The notes under the pieces: model-generated
Seen by the model: the letters and a program-made list of their open reading frames with translations, nothing else
Databases searched by the model: none
What the model was told of the DNA's origin: nothing
NCBI RefSeq assembly: GCF_035917995.1
Contig: NZ_CP109131.1
Coordinates: 4,402,001 to 4,466,000 of the forward strand
Length of the DNA stretch: 64,000 nucleotides
Source: Streptosporangium sp. NBC_01755
GTDB lineage: Bacteria; Actinomycetota; Actinomycetes; Streptosporangiales; Streptosporangiaceae
Direction of reading: 5' to 3'
In this document: piece after piece, positions 1 through 8,869 of the stretch
Position numbering within the stretch: the stretch's first letter is position 1
How the letters are laid out: every line of letters starts with the position of its first letter
Program-made: the position numbers and the translations under genes

Positions 1-504
<504 letters not shown>

Positions 505-640
505 CTACTGAGCCCGCAGATCGATCCAGGACGAGGTCCGGATTTTGAGACGAGACGTGGGATGGTTTTGGGCCTAGTGGGGTGATCACGGGGCGGGAAC
601 CCGGAAGGAGAGCGGGGCAGAGGGCCTCGAAGGGCCGGGA

Positions 641-675
641 ACGGCTGTCGCGCGAGACACCCACGCGACAGCCGT
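641..675 (-). terminator. Hairpin downstream of citA
   Basis: A perfect 12-bp stem (ACGGCTGTCGCG with CGCGACAGCCGT, 11-base loop) lies 22 bases past the citA stop codon. It has no clear U-tract, as is common for actinobacterial terminators. The rest of the 200-base serC-citA gap shows no gene. Confidence 0.6.
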
Positions 676-697
676 ATGAGACGGGAACTCGGAAGGG

Positions 698-1804
698 TCA
701 GAAGGAGTGGACGGCCTCGGTGGCGCCTGGGACGTCGTGGACCGAGCGCTGAGGGGGACCTACATAGTCGGCGCTGGGGCGGACAAGCCTGCCCGTGCGC
801 TTCTGCTCCAGGATGTGGGCGGCCCAGCCCGCGGTGCGGGCGCAGGTGAACATCGAGGTGAACATGGATGAGGGAACCTGGGCGAAGTCCAGGATGACCG
901 CGGCCCAGTACTCGACGTTGGTGGCGAGCACCCGGTCGGGCTTGCGGGCGTGCAGCTCCTCCAGCGCGGCCTTCTCCAGCGCCGCGGCGACCTCGTAACG
1001 CGGTGCGTCGAGTTCCTTGGCGGTGCGGCGGAGCACCCGTGCCCTGGGGTCCTCGGCACGGTAGACGCGATGACCGAAGCCCATGAGGCGCTGGCCCTTG
1101 TCGAGTTCCGACTGCACGTACTTCTTTGCGTCGCCGACCTGCTCGACGCCCTCGATCATGTGCAGCACGCGCGCGGGCGCACCGCCGTGAAGCGGCCCGG
1201 ACATGGCGCCGACCGCACCGCTCAGCGCCGCGGCGACATCGGCTCCGGTGGAGGCGATGACCCGGGCGGTGAAGGTGGAGGCGTTCATGCCGTGCTCGGC
1301 GGCGGACGTCCAGTAGGCGTCGATGGCCTTGACGTGCCTGGGGTCGGGTTCGCCCTGCCAGCGGATCATGAACCGCTCGACGATGCTCTCGCCCTTGTCG
1401 ACCTCGCTCTGGGGGACCATCGGCCTTCCCAGGCCGCGCGAGGACTGGGCGACGAAGCTCAGGGCCGTGACGCTGGCCTGCGCCAGGTTGGCGCGGGCCT
1501 CATCGTCGTCGATGTCGAGCAGCGGCTTGAAACCGTACGCGGGGGCCAGCATGGCCAGCGCACTCTGCACGTCGACGCGGATGTCACCTGAGTGGACAGG
1601 AATGGGGAAAGGCTCGGCCGGGGACAGACCCGGCTGGAACTTGTTGTCGACAAGCAGGCCCCACACGTGTCCGAAGGAGACACGGCCGACCAGCTCTTCG
1701 ATGTCAACGCCCCGGTAGCGGAGGGCGCCCCCTTCTTTGTCCGGTTCCGCGATCTCCGTCTCGAAAGCTACTACGCCTTCGAGCCCGGGTTTGAAGTCGG
1801 ACAT
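698..1804 (-). CDS. citA: Citrate synthase 2
   Basis: Condenses acetyl-CoA with oxaloacetate to citrate at entry to the TCA cycle. The protein has 368 residues, the short actinobacterial CitA type. The catalytic triad is visible: His206 in 'SGPLHGGAP', His245 in 'GFGHRVYRAEDPRA' and Asp306 in 'VILDFAQVP'. I chose the ATG at 1804 because AGGGAGG lies a short distance upstream; the same frame stays open far upstream but without a plausible start. It is divergent from pdxH across about 170 bases, an arrangement I recall from other actinomycetes. Confidence 0.95.
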   Translation of the reverse strand: MSDFKPGLEGVVAFETEIAEPDKEGGALRYRGVDIEELVGRVSFGHVWGLLVDNKFQPGLSPAEPFPIPVHSGDIRVDVQSALAMLAPAYGFKPLLDIDDDEARANLAQASVTALSFVAQSSRGLGRPMVPQSEVDKGESIVERFMIRWQGEPDPRHVKAIDAYWTSAAEHGMNASTFTARVIASTGADVAAALSGAVGAMSGPLHGGAPARVLHMIEGVEQVGDAKKYVQSELDKGQRLMGFGHRVYRAEDPRARVLRRTAKELDAPRYEVAAALEKAALEELHARKPDRVLATNVEYWAAVILDFAQVPSSMFTSMFTCARTAGWAAHILEQKRTGRLVRPSADYVGPPQRSVHDVPGATEAVHSF

Positions 1805-1973
1805 TTTCGGCTGCCTCCCTTTCTTGAAGTCAAAGCCTTGATGTCGAGATACCGGCGGGTCATATTCAACCCCCTGAGCTGAGGCGGTGTGCCGCCGGAC
1901 CCGCCAAAGCGCGATCGCCGCAGGTGGGGGGCGCTGCGCGGGCTTCCAGCTCGGCACGCGAGAATACCTTCCC

Positions 1974-2627
1974 GTGGATGCCGCATCGCGACCGCCCTCG
2001 ATGGAGGGACTTCGCCGCACGTACCAGGGGCTGCCTCTCCTTGAGGCGGACCTCGCCCCCGACCCCGTGTCGCAGTTCGCCGCCTGGTTCGGCGACGCCG
2101 TGGACGCCGGGCTTCCAGAGCCGAACGCGACAGTGCTGGCGACCGCCTCGGCGGGTGGCCGGCCGACTGCCAGAACCGTGCTGCTCAAGGGCTACGACGA
2201 GAACGGGTTCGTCTTCTACACCAACTACGAGTCGCGCAAGGGCCGTGACATGGCGGAGAACCCGAGGGCCGCCCTGCTGTTCCCCTGGCACTCCATCCGC
2301 CGCCAGGTGCGGGTGGAGGGGGCGGTGGTACGGCTGCCGCGCGAGGAGTCGGCCGTCTACTTCAGATCCCGGCCCTACGGGTCGAGGATCGGCGCCTGGG
2401 CATCGCGGCAGTCCGCGGTCGTGCACTCCAGGGACGAGTTGGACGCCCGCTACGAGGAGCTGTCGGAGCGCTGGCCGGAGGATCCGCCGGTTCCGGACTT
2501 CTGGGGTGGGCTGCGCGTGGTGCCGGCCGAGGTGGAGTTCTGGCAGGGCCGTACCGACCGCATGCATGACCGCCTCCGTTACCGGCGCTCCGGCGCCGGC
2601 TGGATCGTCGAACGCCTGGCTCCATGA
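1974..2627 (+). CDS. pdxH: Pyridoxamine/pyridoxine 5'-phosphate oxidase
   Basis: FMN-dependent oxidase that makes pyridoxal 5'-phosphate from PNP or PMP (vitamin B6 synthesis and salvage). The protein has about 217 residues from GTG 1974. Visible family features are 'MEGLRRTYQGLPLLEADLAPDPVSQF' in part near the N-terminus, 'TVLLKGYDENGFVFYTNYESRKG' (FMN and substrate binding, seen as two blocks), 'SRIGAWASRQS' and the C-terminal 'FWQGRTDRMHDRLRY'. The start is uncertain: ATG 2001 is an alternative, and neither has a strong ribosome-binding site. It is divergent from citA. Confidence 0.93.
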   Translation: MDAASRPPSMEGLRRTYQGLPLLEADLAPDPVSQFAAWFGDAVDAGLPEPNATVLATASAGGRPTARTVLLKGYDENGFVFYTNYESRKGRDMAENPRAALLFPWHSIRRQVRVEGAVVRLPREESAVYFRSRPYGSRIGAWASRQSAVVHSRDELDARYEELSERWPEDPPVPDFWGGLRVVPAEVEFWQGRTDRMHDRLRYRRSGAGWIVERLAP

Positions 2628-2683
2628 CACCCTGCCCGCTCTTTGCTGATATATCCACGTATGTCCGGTAGCGAGGGAGCGGT

Positions 2684-3931
2684 GTGAGGTTCGGAAATTT
2701 CGTCCGTAGGCACGCGGCCGACACACGCCCGCTCGGCATCCCCGCCTACCGGCGACTCTGGGCCGGTCAGGGTGTGTCGTTCATCGGCTTCCAGCTCACC
2801 TCGGTGGCCGTCAGCGCCCAGATCTACGACATCACGGAGTCGTCCTTCTGGGTCGGCATGCTCGGCCCCGCCAACCTGATCCCCCTGATCGTCTTCGGGC
2901 TCTGGGGCGGCGCGATCGCCGATGCCGTCGACCGGCGCAGGCTCCTCATCATCGGTGCGCTGATCGCCTGGTCGGGGACGCTCGCACTCCTGGTCCAGGC
3001 AGCCCTCGGGTCGACGAGCATCGGCCTGTTGCTGGCCACCGTGGCCCTGCACGCCACAGGGTTCGCCATCACGGGCCCGACCAGGGGCGCCATCATCCCC
3101 AGGCTGGTCCCGGCCGATCTGGTTCCGGCGGCCAACACCCTCAACTTCCTGGTGGGCGGCCTCGGCACCGTCGTCGGGCCGTTGATCGGCGGGGTCGTGC
3201 TCGCCCAGAGCGGCTTCGCCGCCGCCTACCTGATCGACGCGCTGCTGTTCGGCGCGGGCTTCTACGCCGCGGTGAGACTGCCGAGACTCGAACCGATCGG
3301 CGAGGTGACACGCCCAGGCCTGCGGTCGGTCGTGGACGGCCTGCGCTACGTCTGCGGACACCCGGTCGTGCTGATGTCGTTCGTCGTCGATCTCATCGCC
3401 ATGGCGTTCGCGCTGCCCAGGGCACTGTTCCCCGAGGTCGTGGCCGAGAGGTTCGGCGGATCACTGGTCGCGTTCGGCTGGCTGTCGGCCAGCATCGCCA
3501 TCGGCTCGGTGCTCGGCGGGGTGCTGTCGGGCTGGGTGGGGCGGGTCCGGCGTCAGGGGGTGGCGCTCACGTACGTGATCGCCGCCTGGGGACTCACCGT
3601 CGCCGCGGCCGGACTCGCCGACCAGTTGTGGCTGATGGTCGCGCTGCTCGCGTTCGGCGGGGCCGCCGATCTGGTCTCCGCGGTGTGGCGGCAGACGATC
3701 CTGCAGACCCACGCGCCGGACGACATGCGAGGGAGGATGCAGGGCGTCTTCATGGTGGTGGTCGCCGGGGGTCCCAGGCTGGGGGACCTCCGGGCCGGGG
3801 CCACCGCCTCGTGGTTCGGGGCCACGGGGGCCTGGGTGGGCGGCGGGATCGTCTGCGCGGTGGCCGTGGTCGCGGTGGGGCTGGCCGTCCCGGCCTTCAG
3901 AAATTATCGCCCGCTCGCGAGCAGTGTTTGA
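2684..3931 (+). CDS. MFS transporter, EntS-like exporter family
   Basis: Integral membrane protein of 415 residues with about 12 hydrophobic segments. The N-terminal 'YRRLWAGQGVSFIGFQLTSVA', loop motif 'GGAIADAVDRRRLL' (MFS motif A-like) and 'GPTRGAIIPRLVP' place it with the EntS/DUF894-like major facilitator exporters, some of which export siderophores. GTG 2684 follows GAGGGAG at good spacing. An iron-responsive regulator gene lies just downstream, which hints at, but does not prove, a siderophore or metal role. Substrate unknown. Confidence 0.85.
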   Translation: MRFGNFVRRHAADTRPLGIPAYRRLWAGQGVSFIGFQLTSVAVSAQIYDITESSFWVGMLGPANLIPLIVFGLWGGAIADAVDRRRLLIIGALIAWSGTLALLVQAALGSTSIGLLLATVALHATGFAITGPTRGAIIPRLVPADLVPAANTLNFLVGGLGTVVGPLIGGVVLAQSGFAAAYLIDALLFGAGFYAAVRLPRLEPIGEVTRPGLRSVVDGLRYVCGHPVVLMSFVVDLIAMAFALPRALFPEVVAERFGGSLVAFGWLSASIAIGSVLGGVLSGWVGRVRRQGVALTYVIAAWGLTVAAAGLADQLWLMVALLAFGGAADLVSAVWRQTILQTHAPDDMRGRMQGVFMVVVAGGPRLGDLRAGATASWFGATGAWVGGGIVCAVAVVAVGLAVPAFRNYRPLASSV

Positions 3932-4090
3932 GTAGTTAGGGAAGGATTTGGTGGCCCCCGGTGTTGCCGTCCTTTGCCATCGAGAGCCGTTCTCCCAATA
4001 GGGTCGTGTCTTCGAACTCCGAAGGTCCCGCGCCGCCCTCCCGGGAACACCGCGCGATGGACGTAGCATCGAGAGAGGACGGGAGGAACC

Positions 4091-4795
4091 TTGACCGCAC
4101 ACGGCCTGATCGACACAACTGAGATGTACCTTCGTACGATCTTCGAGCTGGAGGAGGAGGGCATCGTCCCCCTGCGCGCGCGAATCGCGGAGCGGCTCCA
4201 GCAGAGCGGTCCCACAGTCAGCCAGACGGTCGCCAGGATGGAGCGCGACGGCCTGGTCCGCGTCGAGGGCGACCGGCACCTGACCATGACCGACCTGGGA
4301 CGCACTCTCGCGACCCGTGTCATGCGCAAGCACCGTCTCGCCGAGTGTCTGCTCACCCAGGTCATCGGCCTGCCCTGGGAAGAGGTGCACGTCGAGGCGT
4401 GCCGCTGGGAACACGTCATGTCCGAGTCGGTGGAGGCGCGGCTGGTCCGCCTGCTCAACAATCCCACGGAGGATCCGCACGGCAATCCGATCCCCGGCCT
4501 CGAGGAACTCGGCGTCGCGGGCCTTCCCGACGGGCGGCTGGAGTCGCTACCGTCGATGGCCGCGATGGCCGGACCCAGAGATATACCCGTTGTCGTGCGG
4601 CGAATTAGCGAACAAGTGCAAAGCGATCCGGCTGTGATGCTTAAACTCAAGCAAGTTGGGATACAACCCGGACGCGAGGTAACGCTCGCGGTGAGTGACG
4701 ACGGTGTGCGGGTGACAGGTGACGACGAGGCGGGCAGTTTTCTTGCGGATCTCCCGCGAGAGATTGCCGCGCACGTTTTCGTCTCCATACGCTGA
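4091..4795 (+). CDS. ideR: Iron-dependent repressor, IdeR/DtxR family
   Basis: Fe(II)-activated dimeric repressor of siderophore and iron-uptake genes. The 234-residue protein has an N-terminal winged helix ('LIDTTEMYLRTIFELEEEG', recognition helix 'QSGPTVSQTVARMERDGLV'), a dimerisation domain and a C-terminal SH3-like domain, the full IdeR layout. All ligands of both DtxR metal sites are present with a +2 offset: Met12, Cys104, Glu107 and His108; His81, Glu85 and His100. TTG 4091 follows GGGAGGAACC. A long open frame on the opposite strand covers the gene; see findings. In Streptomyces the orthologue is called dmdR1. Confidence 0.95.
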   Translation: MTAHGLIDTTEMYLRTIFELEEEGIVPLRARIAERLQQSGPTVSQTVARMERDGLVRVEGDRHLTMTDLGRTLATRVMRKHRLAECLLTQVIGLPWEEVHVEACRWEHVMSESVEARLVRLLNNPTEDPHGNPIPGLEELGVAGLPDGRLESLPSMAAMAGPRDIPVVVRRISEQVQSDPAVMLKLKQVGIQPGREVTLAVSDDGVRVTGDDEAGSFLADLPREIAAHVFVSIR

Positions 4796-4912
4796 CCGGG
4801 GCCCCTTAGCTCGGTTGGATCCCGTTCGGGAGTCCCTCCGCTCCCAGGCCGAGACTGCAGGAGCAACCGTGGTTCGCTTTGCACACACCCGCCCCCGAGG
4901 GGCGGTCACCGG

Positions 4913-7138
4913 ATGAAGCGGTGGGGGGATGTTTCCCAGGATGCCGCTGATCACCTTACGGCTGGCTCCGTCCTAGATCATGCTGAGATGGCGGTGGTGG
5001 TCACCGACAGGTTCAGCAACCTGCTCTACTGGAACCCTTTCGCGGAAAGGCTTTTCGGGCGCCCGGGCACATCGGGGCCCCGTGACCGGTCCCTCTCCCT
5101 GGGCATCATGGAGAAGGATCATCCGCTGGCCGTCGAGCTCTCCAAACACGTCCTCAAGGGCGGCGTCTGGGAGGGCACGTTCGACGTCAGGCGCGGTGAC
5201 GGGACGATCATCTACGTGCGGGCCCAGGCCGTGCCGCTGCGGCACCCCTCGGGAGCGGTGACGGGCATCGTCATCACCGCTCGCGAGGCGATGCGCAGCA
5301 ACGAGCGGGAGAAGGACCGCTTCGGCCTGCTGGAGCGGATCGGCGAGCGCCTCGCCGGATCGCTCTACGTCGAGGAGACGCTCAAGCGCGTCGCCGAGAT
5401 GCTCGTCCCGCAGTTCGCCGATCACTGCTTCATCGAGCTGATGGAGGAGGGGCGGCTGACCCGCAGGGTCTCCACACACGTCCAGGGCTGGAGCCCGCCG
5501 CCCAACACCTGGGCGCCGATCGGGGCGGAGATCCGCTACCCGGCGGGACATTACGCCGACATCGCGCTGCGCCGCCAGGAGACGATCCTCGTCGAGGACT
5601 TCTCCCAGACCAACTATCCCAGCCCCGGTGAGGCCAACACCCGCCTGGCCGCCGAGATCGGCATGACCTCGGCCATCGTGGCGCCGCTCTGCGTGCGAGG
5701 TGAGATCCTCGGGCTGATGTACCTGGGGCTGTCCAACCTGACCGACCGGCGTAGCCCGCACTACGACGCCTTCGACCGTGACTTCGTGGGGGCGATCGCC
5801 ACCAGGGTCGCGCTCGCCGTCGACAACGCGCTGCTGTTCGAGGAGGAACGGCACACCGCGGAGTCCTTCCAGAAGCACCTGCTTCCCCGCGCGCTGCCGC
5901 AGCTCGACGGACTGGAGATCGCGGTCCGCTACTTTCCCGCCGCCCCCCTGGCCAGCCACGGGCAGGGCATCCAGACCCAGGTCGGCGGCGACTGGTACGA
6001 CGTCATCCCGCTCTCGGCGGGCCGGGTCGGCATCGTCATCGGCGACGTCGAGGGCCGGGGCGCCAAGGCCGCGGCGGTCATGGGGCAGCTGCGGGCGGCC
6101 CTGCGGGCCTTCGCCCAGGACGACAAGCCGCCCGCGGAGATCCTCGCCAGGCTCGACGAGTGGACGCGCATCATCGCCACCCCGGAGCAGGACGAGAGCG
6201 GCACCGACATCAGCGTCCCGCCCATCGTCACCTGCCAGTACCTGGTGTACGACGCCTGGTCGCGGCAGCTGTCGTTCGCCAACGCCGGTCACGCCCCCCC
6301 ACTTCTGCTCATCGGCGACACCTGCACCGAACTCGACATCCGTGAGGTCGGCCAGCCGCTGGGGGTCCGTGCCAAGGGCATGCACGCGGACCTGGTCTAC
6401 AAGGAGGAGACGCGGAAGCTGCCCCCGGGGGCGGCGCTGCTCCTCTACACCGACGGGCTCGTCGACCGCCGCCCCATCCGCGACGCCGACGGCAGGCCGC
6501 CCAACGTCGAGGAGACGCTGGGGAAGCTCTGCGAGAGACTCATCGAGATCAGTGACAGCTCCGTCGAGCGCATCGCCGACGCCGCCACCGTCGCGGTGCC
6601 CGGCGAGATCGACGATGACATGGCCATCCTCGTGCTCAGGTCCGCCCCCGAGGACCTGGCCGTCGAGGAGCGCACCTTCCCGGCCCAGCCGATCATGGTG
6701 GGTGAGGCACGCCGGATGGCCTCGGAGGCGTTCGTCGGCTGGAACGTCCCCGAGGAGCGCGCCGAGCTCGCCTGCCTGCTGGTCTCCGAGGTCGTCACCA
6801 ACGTCGTGCTGCACGCCGCCAGCGCCAGCATCCCGCGCAGGGAGCTGACGATGGACGGTCCTCCGCTGTCGTTCGACGAGTCCTGGGACATCCCCGGCTT
6901 CGAGGACGAGATCATCAACGAGAAGGAGTTCACGCTCCGGTTGCGCCGGGGCGGGGAGTCCGTCTGGGTCGAGGTCTTCGACCAGGACCTCCGGCTGCCG
7001 CGCATCCGTAGCGCGGGGGAGAACGACGAGGGCGGACGGGGCCTCTATCTCGTCGACCAGCTCGCCAAGCGCTGGGGTTCCCGACCTACGAAGGAGGGCA
7101 AGGCCGTCTGGTTCGAGATCCCCACCAGATCGCGCTGA
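4913..7138 (+). CDS. PAS-GAF-SpoIIE phosphatase with C-terminal anti-sigma kinase-like domain
   Basis: Signalling protein of 741 residues. In order: a PAS domain (about 15-125, 'AVVVTDRFSNLLYWNPFAERLFG'-like start, positions 28-50), a GAF domain (about 145-310), a PP2C/SpoIIE serine phosphatase domain (about 340-580, with 'VGGDWYDV', 'IGDVEGRGAKAAAVMGQLR', 'FANAGHAPPLL', 'LLLYTDGLVDRR' and 'DDDMAILVLR'), and a HATPase_c domain of the RsbW type (about 600-740, 'VSEVVTNVVLHA' and 'GGRGLYLVDQLAKRWG'). Such fusions are common in actinomycetes and are thought to control anti-anti-sigma switching. The HATPase carries an unusual acidic insert near residues 650-670. No sigma or anti-sigma factor gene is adjacent. 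Confidence 0.92.
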   Translation: MKRWGDVSQDAADHLTAGSVLDHAEMAVVVTDRFSNLLYWNPFAERLFGRPGTSGPRDRSLSLGIMEKDHPLAVELSKHVLKGGVWEGTFDVRRGDGTIIYVRAQAVPLRHPSGAVTGIVITAREAMRSNEREKDRFGLLERIGERLAGSLYVEETLKRVAEMLVPQFADHCFIELMEEGRLTRRVSTHVQGWSPPPNTWAPIGAEIRYPAGHYADIALRRQETILVEDFSQTNYPSPGEANTRLAAEIGMTSAIVAPLCVRGEILGLMYLGLSNLTDRRSPHYDAFDRDFVGAIATRVALAVDNALLFEEERHTAESFQKHLLPRALPQLDGLEIAVRYFPAAPLASHGQGIQTQVGGDWYDVIPLSAGRVGIVIGDVEGRGAKAAAVMGQLRAALRAFAQDDKPPAEILARLDEWTRIIATPEQDESGTDISVPPIVTCQYLVYDAWSRQLSFANAGHAPPLLLIGDTCTELDIREVGQPLGVRAKGMHADLVYKEETRKLPPGAALLLYTDGLVDRRPIRDADGRPPNVEETLGKLCERLIEISDSSVERIADAATVAVPGEIDDDMAILVLRSAPEDLAVEERTFPAQPIMVGEARRMASEAFVGWNVPEERAELACLLVSEVVTNVVLHAASASIPRRELTMDGPPLSFDESWDIPGFEDEIINEKEFTLRLRRGGESVWVEVFDQDLRLPRIRSAGENDEGGRGLYLVDQLAKRWGSRPTKEGKAVWFEIPTRSR

Positions 7139-7190
7139 GCGACACGCGGCAGAGCTGGAACAGGTGCCCGATCGGTGGTTGACTCGGAGC

Positions 7191-7964
7191 ATGGAGCTGG
7201 CGTTCGAACGGCGTGGGACGGGCTCGCCCCTGGTCCTGCTGCACGGCATCGGGCATCACTGGCAGGCATGGTTGCCGGTGCTCGACCGGCTCGCCGCCGA
7301 GCGAGACGTGATCGCCGTTGACTTTCCCGGCTTCGGCGTCTCACCACCGTTGCCGTCCGGCACGCCGTACACGGCCGAAAGCCTGGCGGACGCGATCGAG
7401 TCCTTCTGCGGGGTGCTCGGCCTGCGCGACCCGCATGTGGCGGGAAACTCACTGGGCGGTTACGTCGCCCTCGAACTGGCCGCGCGTTCCGTGGTCCGCT
7501 CGGCCACCGCGCTCTCTCCCGCCGGGTTCTGGAACCGCAGTGAGCTCGCATACCTGCGAGTCGTCCTACGGGCCATCGGGACCTTCGCCCGCGGACTTTC
7601 CCCTGAACGGGCGCTCGCTCTCGCGGAGGACCCGCTGGGCCGCGTTCTCTCCGCGGGCCTCCTGGTCGCCCATCCCACCCGGCTCTCCCCGGAGGCGCTG
7701 CTCGCCGCTCTCCAGGCGCTCAAGGACGCCTCGGGGTTCGACGAGACCCTCGCCTCGTTCGCGGGACTGATGCCTCCCGCGCCGCCGAAGGTGCCGGTCA
7801 CGATCGCCTGGGGCGAGCACGACCGGCTGCTCCCGCGCAGGCAGGCGGTAAGGGCCGCCAGATGGTCGGGGCAGCGGGTGAAACTGCTCAAGGGGTGCGG
7901 GCACGTGCCGATGACCGACGATCCCGAGTTGGTCGCGCGTGTGCTGCTGGAGGCATCCGCGTAG
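7191..7964 (+). CDS. Alpha/beta hydrolase fold protein
   Basis: Small cytoplasmic hydrolase of 257 residues from ATG 7191. The oxyanion motif 'LLHGIGHHW' and the triad are visible: Ser87 in 'GNSLGGY', Asp211 in 'WGEHDRLLP' and His238 in 'GCGHVPMTDDP'. This resembles the MhpC/haloperoxidase-like branch, but the substrate cannot be inferred. A GTG at 7164 would add nine residues; ATG 7191 starts the protein exactly where the family usually begins ('MELAFERRGTG'). Its ribosome-binding site is poorly spaced, so the start is uncertain. It lies 50 bases after the SpoIIE gene, possibly cotranscribed. Confidence 0.88.
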   Translation: MELAFERRGTGSPLVLLHGIGHHWQAWLPVLDRLAAERDVIAVDFPGFGVSPPLPSGTPYTAESLADAIESFCGVLGLRDPHVAGNSLGGYVALELAARSVVRSATALSPAGFWNRSELAYLRVVLRAIGTFARGLSPERALALAEDPLGRVLSAGLLVAHPTRLSPEALLAALQALKDASGFDETLASFAGLMPPAPPKVPVTIAWGEHDRLLPRRQAVRAARWSGQRVKLLKGCGHVPMTDDPELVARVLLEASA

Positions 7965-8000
7965 GGCGGGGTTTCCCGGTGTCCCGCCGGGGCACGCGCT

Positions 8001-8162
8001 CTAACGGAAGCTCTGCCCCCAGATGGCCAGCATCGCGATGACGAACACCACCATGACACCGGCGTACGCGACAGGGCCGAGCCGGAAGGCGCGCCGTACC
8101 CGATTCAGGCCCCAGGCGAACAGGAACGCCAGGAAGATCAGCAGAATCAGCCCGCTGTCCAT
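8001..8162 (-). CDS. Small hydrophobic membrane protein (53 aa)
   Basis: A 53-residue protein beginning 'MDSGLILLIFLAFLFAWGL' with two predicted membrane segments (about 4-18 and 32-48) separated by a basic loop 'NRVRRAFRLG'. ATG 8162 is preceded by GAGGGGG. The frame remains open further upstream, but that part has no hydrophobic or export character. Family not recognised. It lies between two genes on the opposite strand, tail to tail with the hydrolase. Confidence 0.55.
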   Translation of the reverse strand: MDSGLILLIFLAFLFAWGLNRVRRAFRLGPVAYAGVMVVFVIAMLAIWGQSFR

Positions 8163-8245
8163 CGTCACCCCCTCGGAGAAGTCTCCGTTGACCAGTATGC
8201 GGCGGCGGAGCCGTTTTCGCGGTGGGTAAACGCGATCCGGAACCC

Positions 8246-8782
8246 GTGAGATCGTTACGTTTTGTGAAAAGGACATCGAAGGTAACGCGTGCCCTGCTGA
8301 TGGCAGCCCTGGCCGTAGGCCTCTCCGCATGTTCGAGTGGAGGGGGCGGGTCGGACGCATCGGCGACCGCGACCGTTACCGTTACCGCGACCCCTTCCGC
8401 TGAGGTTTCCCCGCCCCCGCCTGCGTCGTCTTCCCCCTCTCCGTCCGCTTCCGCGCCCCTGGAGGAACCTCCCACAGCGGCGCCGTCAGTGAACGTGCCG
8501 GGGGGCAGGGGCATCGATGACACGACGCGGGGGCGGATCGCCCTGCGGGAAGCGGACACGATCACGGTGACCTCCGGCAGTGACCAGGGGGTGAAAGCCC
8601 TCCTCGTGCCCTACACGGTCGTGCTCGACGCACAGGGTCTGATCTGCAGGGAGGGGAAGGCTCCGCACACCTGCTCCGTGGAGCAGCTACGGAAGGCTCT
8701 CGGCAAGGGCGACGTCCTCCTTGCCAAAGTGACGATCAAGGACGGGGTGGCCGTCCAGATCCAGGAGATCACCCAGGGGTGA
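8246..8782 (+). CDS. Putative lipoprotein with Ser/Pro-rich linker
   Basis: Probable surface lipoprotein of 178 residues. A basic N-terminus is followed by a hydrophobic stretch and the lipobox 'LSAC' (Cys29 from this start). Next come a Ser/Thr/Pro-rich linker (about 30-85) and a globular C-terminal domain of about 90 residues ('GIDDTTRGRIALREADTITV' and 'GKGDVLLAKVTIKDG') that contains two cysteines. GTG 8222, 8246 or 8264 could start it; 8264 would give the most typical lipoprotein signal. Function unknown; I do not recognise the C-terminal domain. Confidence 0.75.
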   Translation: MRSLRFVKRTSKVTRALLMAALAVGLSACSSGGGGSDASATATVTVTATPSAEVSPPPPASSSPSPSASAPLEEPPTAAPSVNVPGGRGIDDTTRGRIALREADTITVTSGSDQGVKALLVPYTVVLDAQGLICREGKAPHTCSVEQLRKALGKGDVLLAKVTIKDGVAVQIQEITQG

Positions 8783-8869
8783 CGGCACCGGCCGGCCGAT
8801 CACGGGAGACCGCTGTCTCGTCGTCGCGAGGACGGCGGTTCTCCCGTTTGGCGGTCAGGCCATGTCGCG

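Noticed and set aside
4973..7249. A 758-codon minus-strand frame opposite the SpoIIE-type gene
   Set aside because: The plus-strand frame carries clear PAS, GAF, PP2C and HATPase motifs; the antisense frame is a product of GC-rich third positions.
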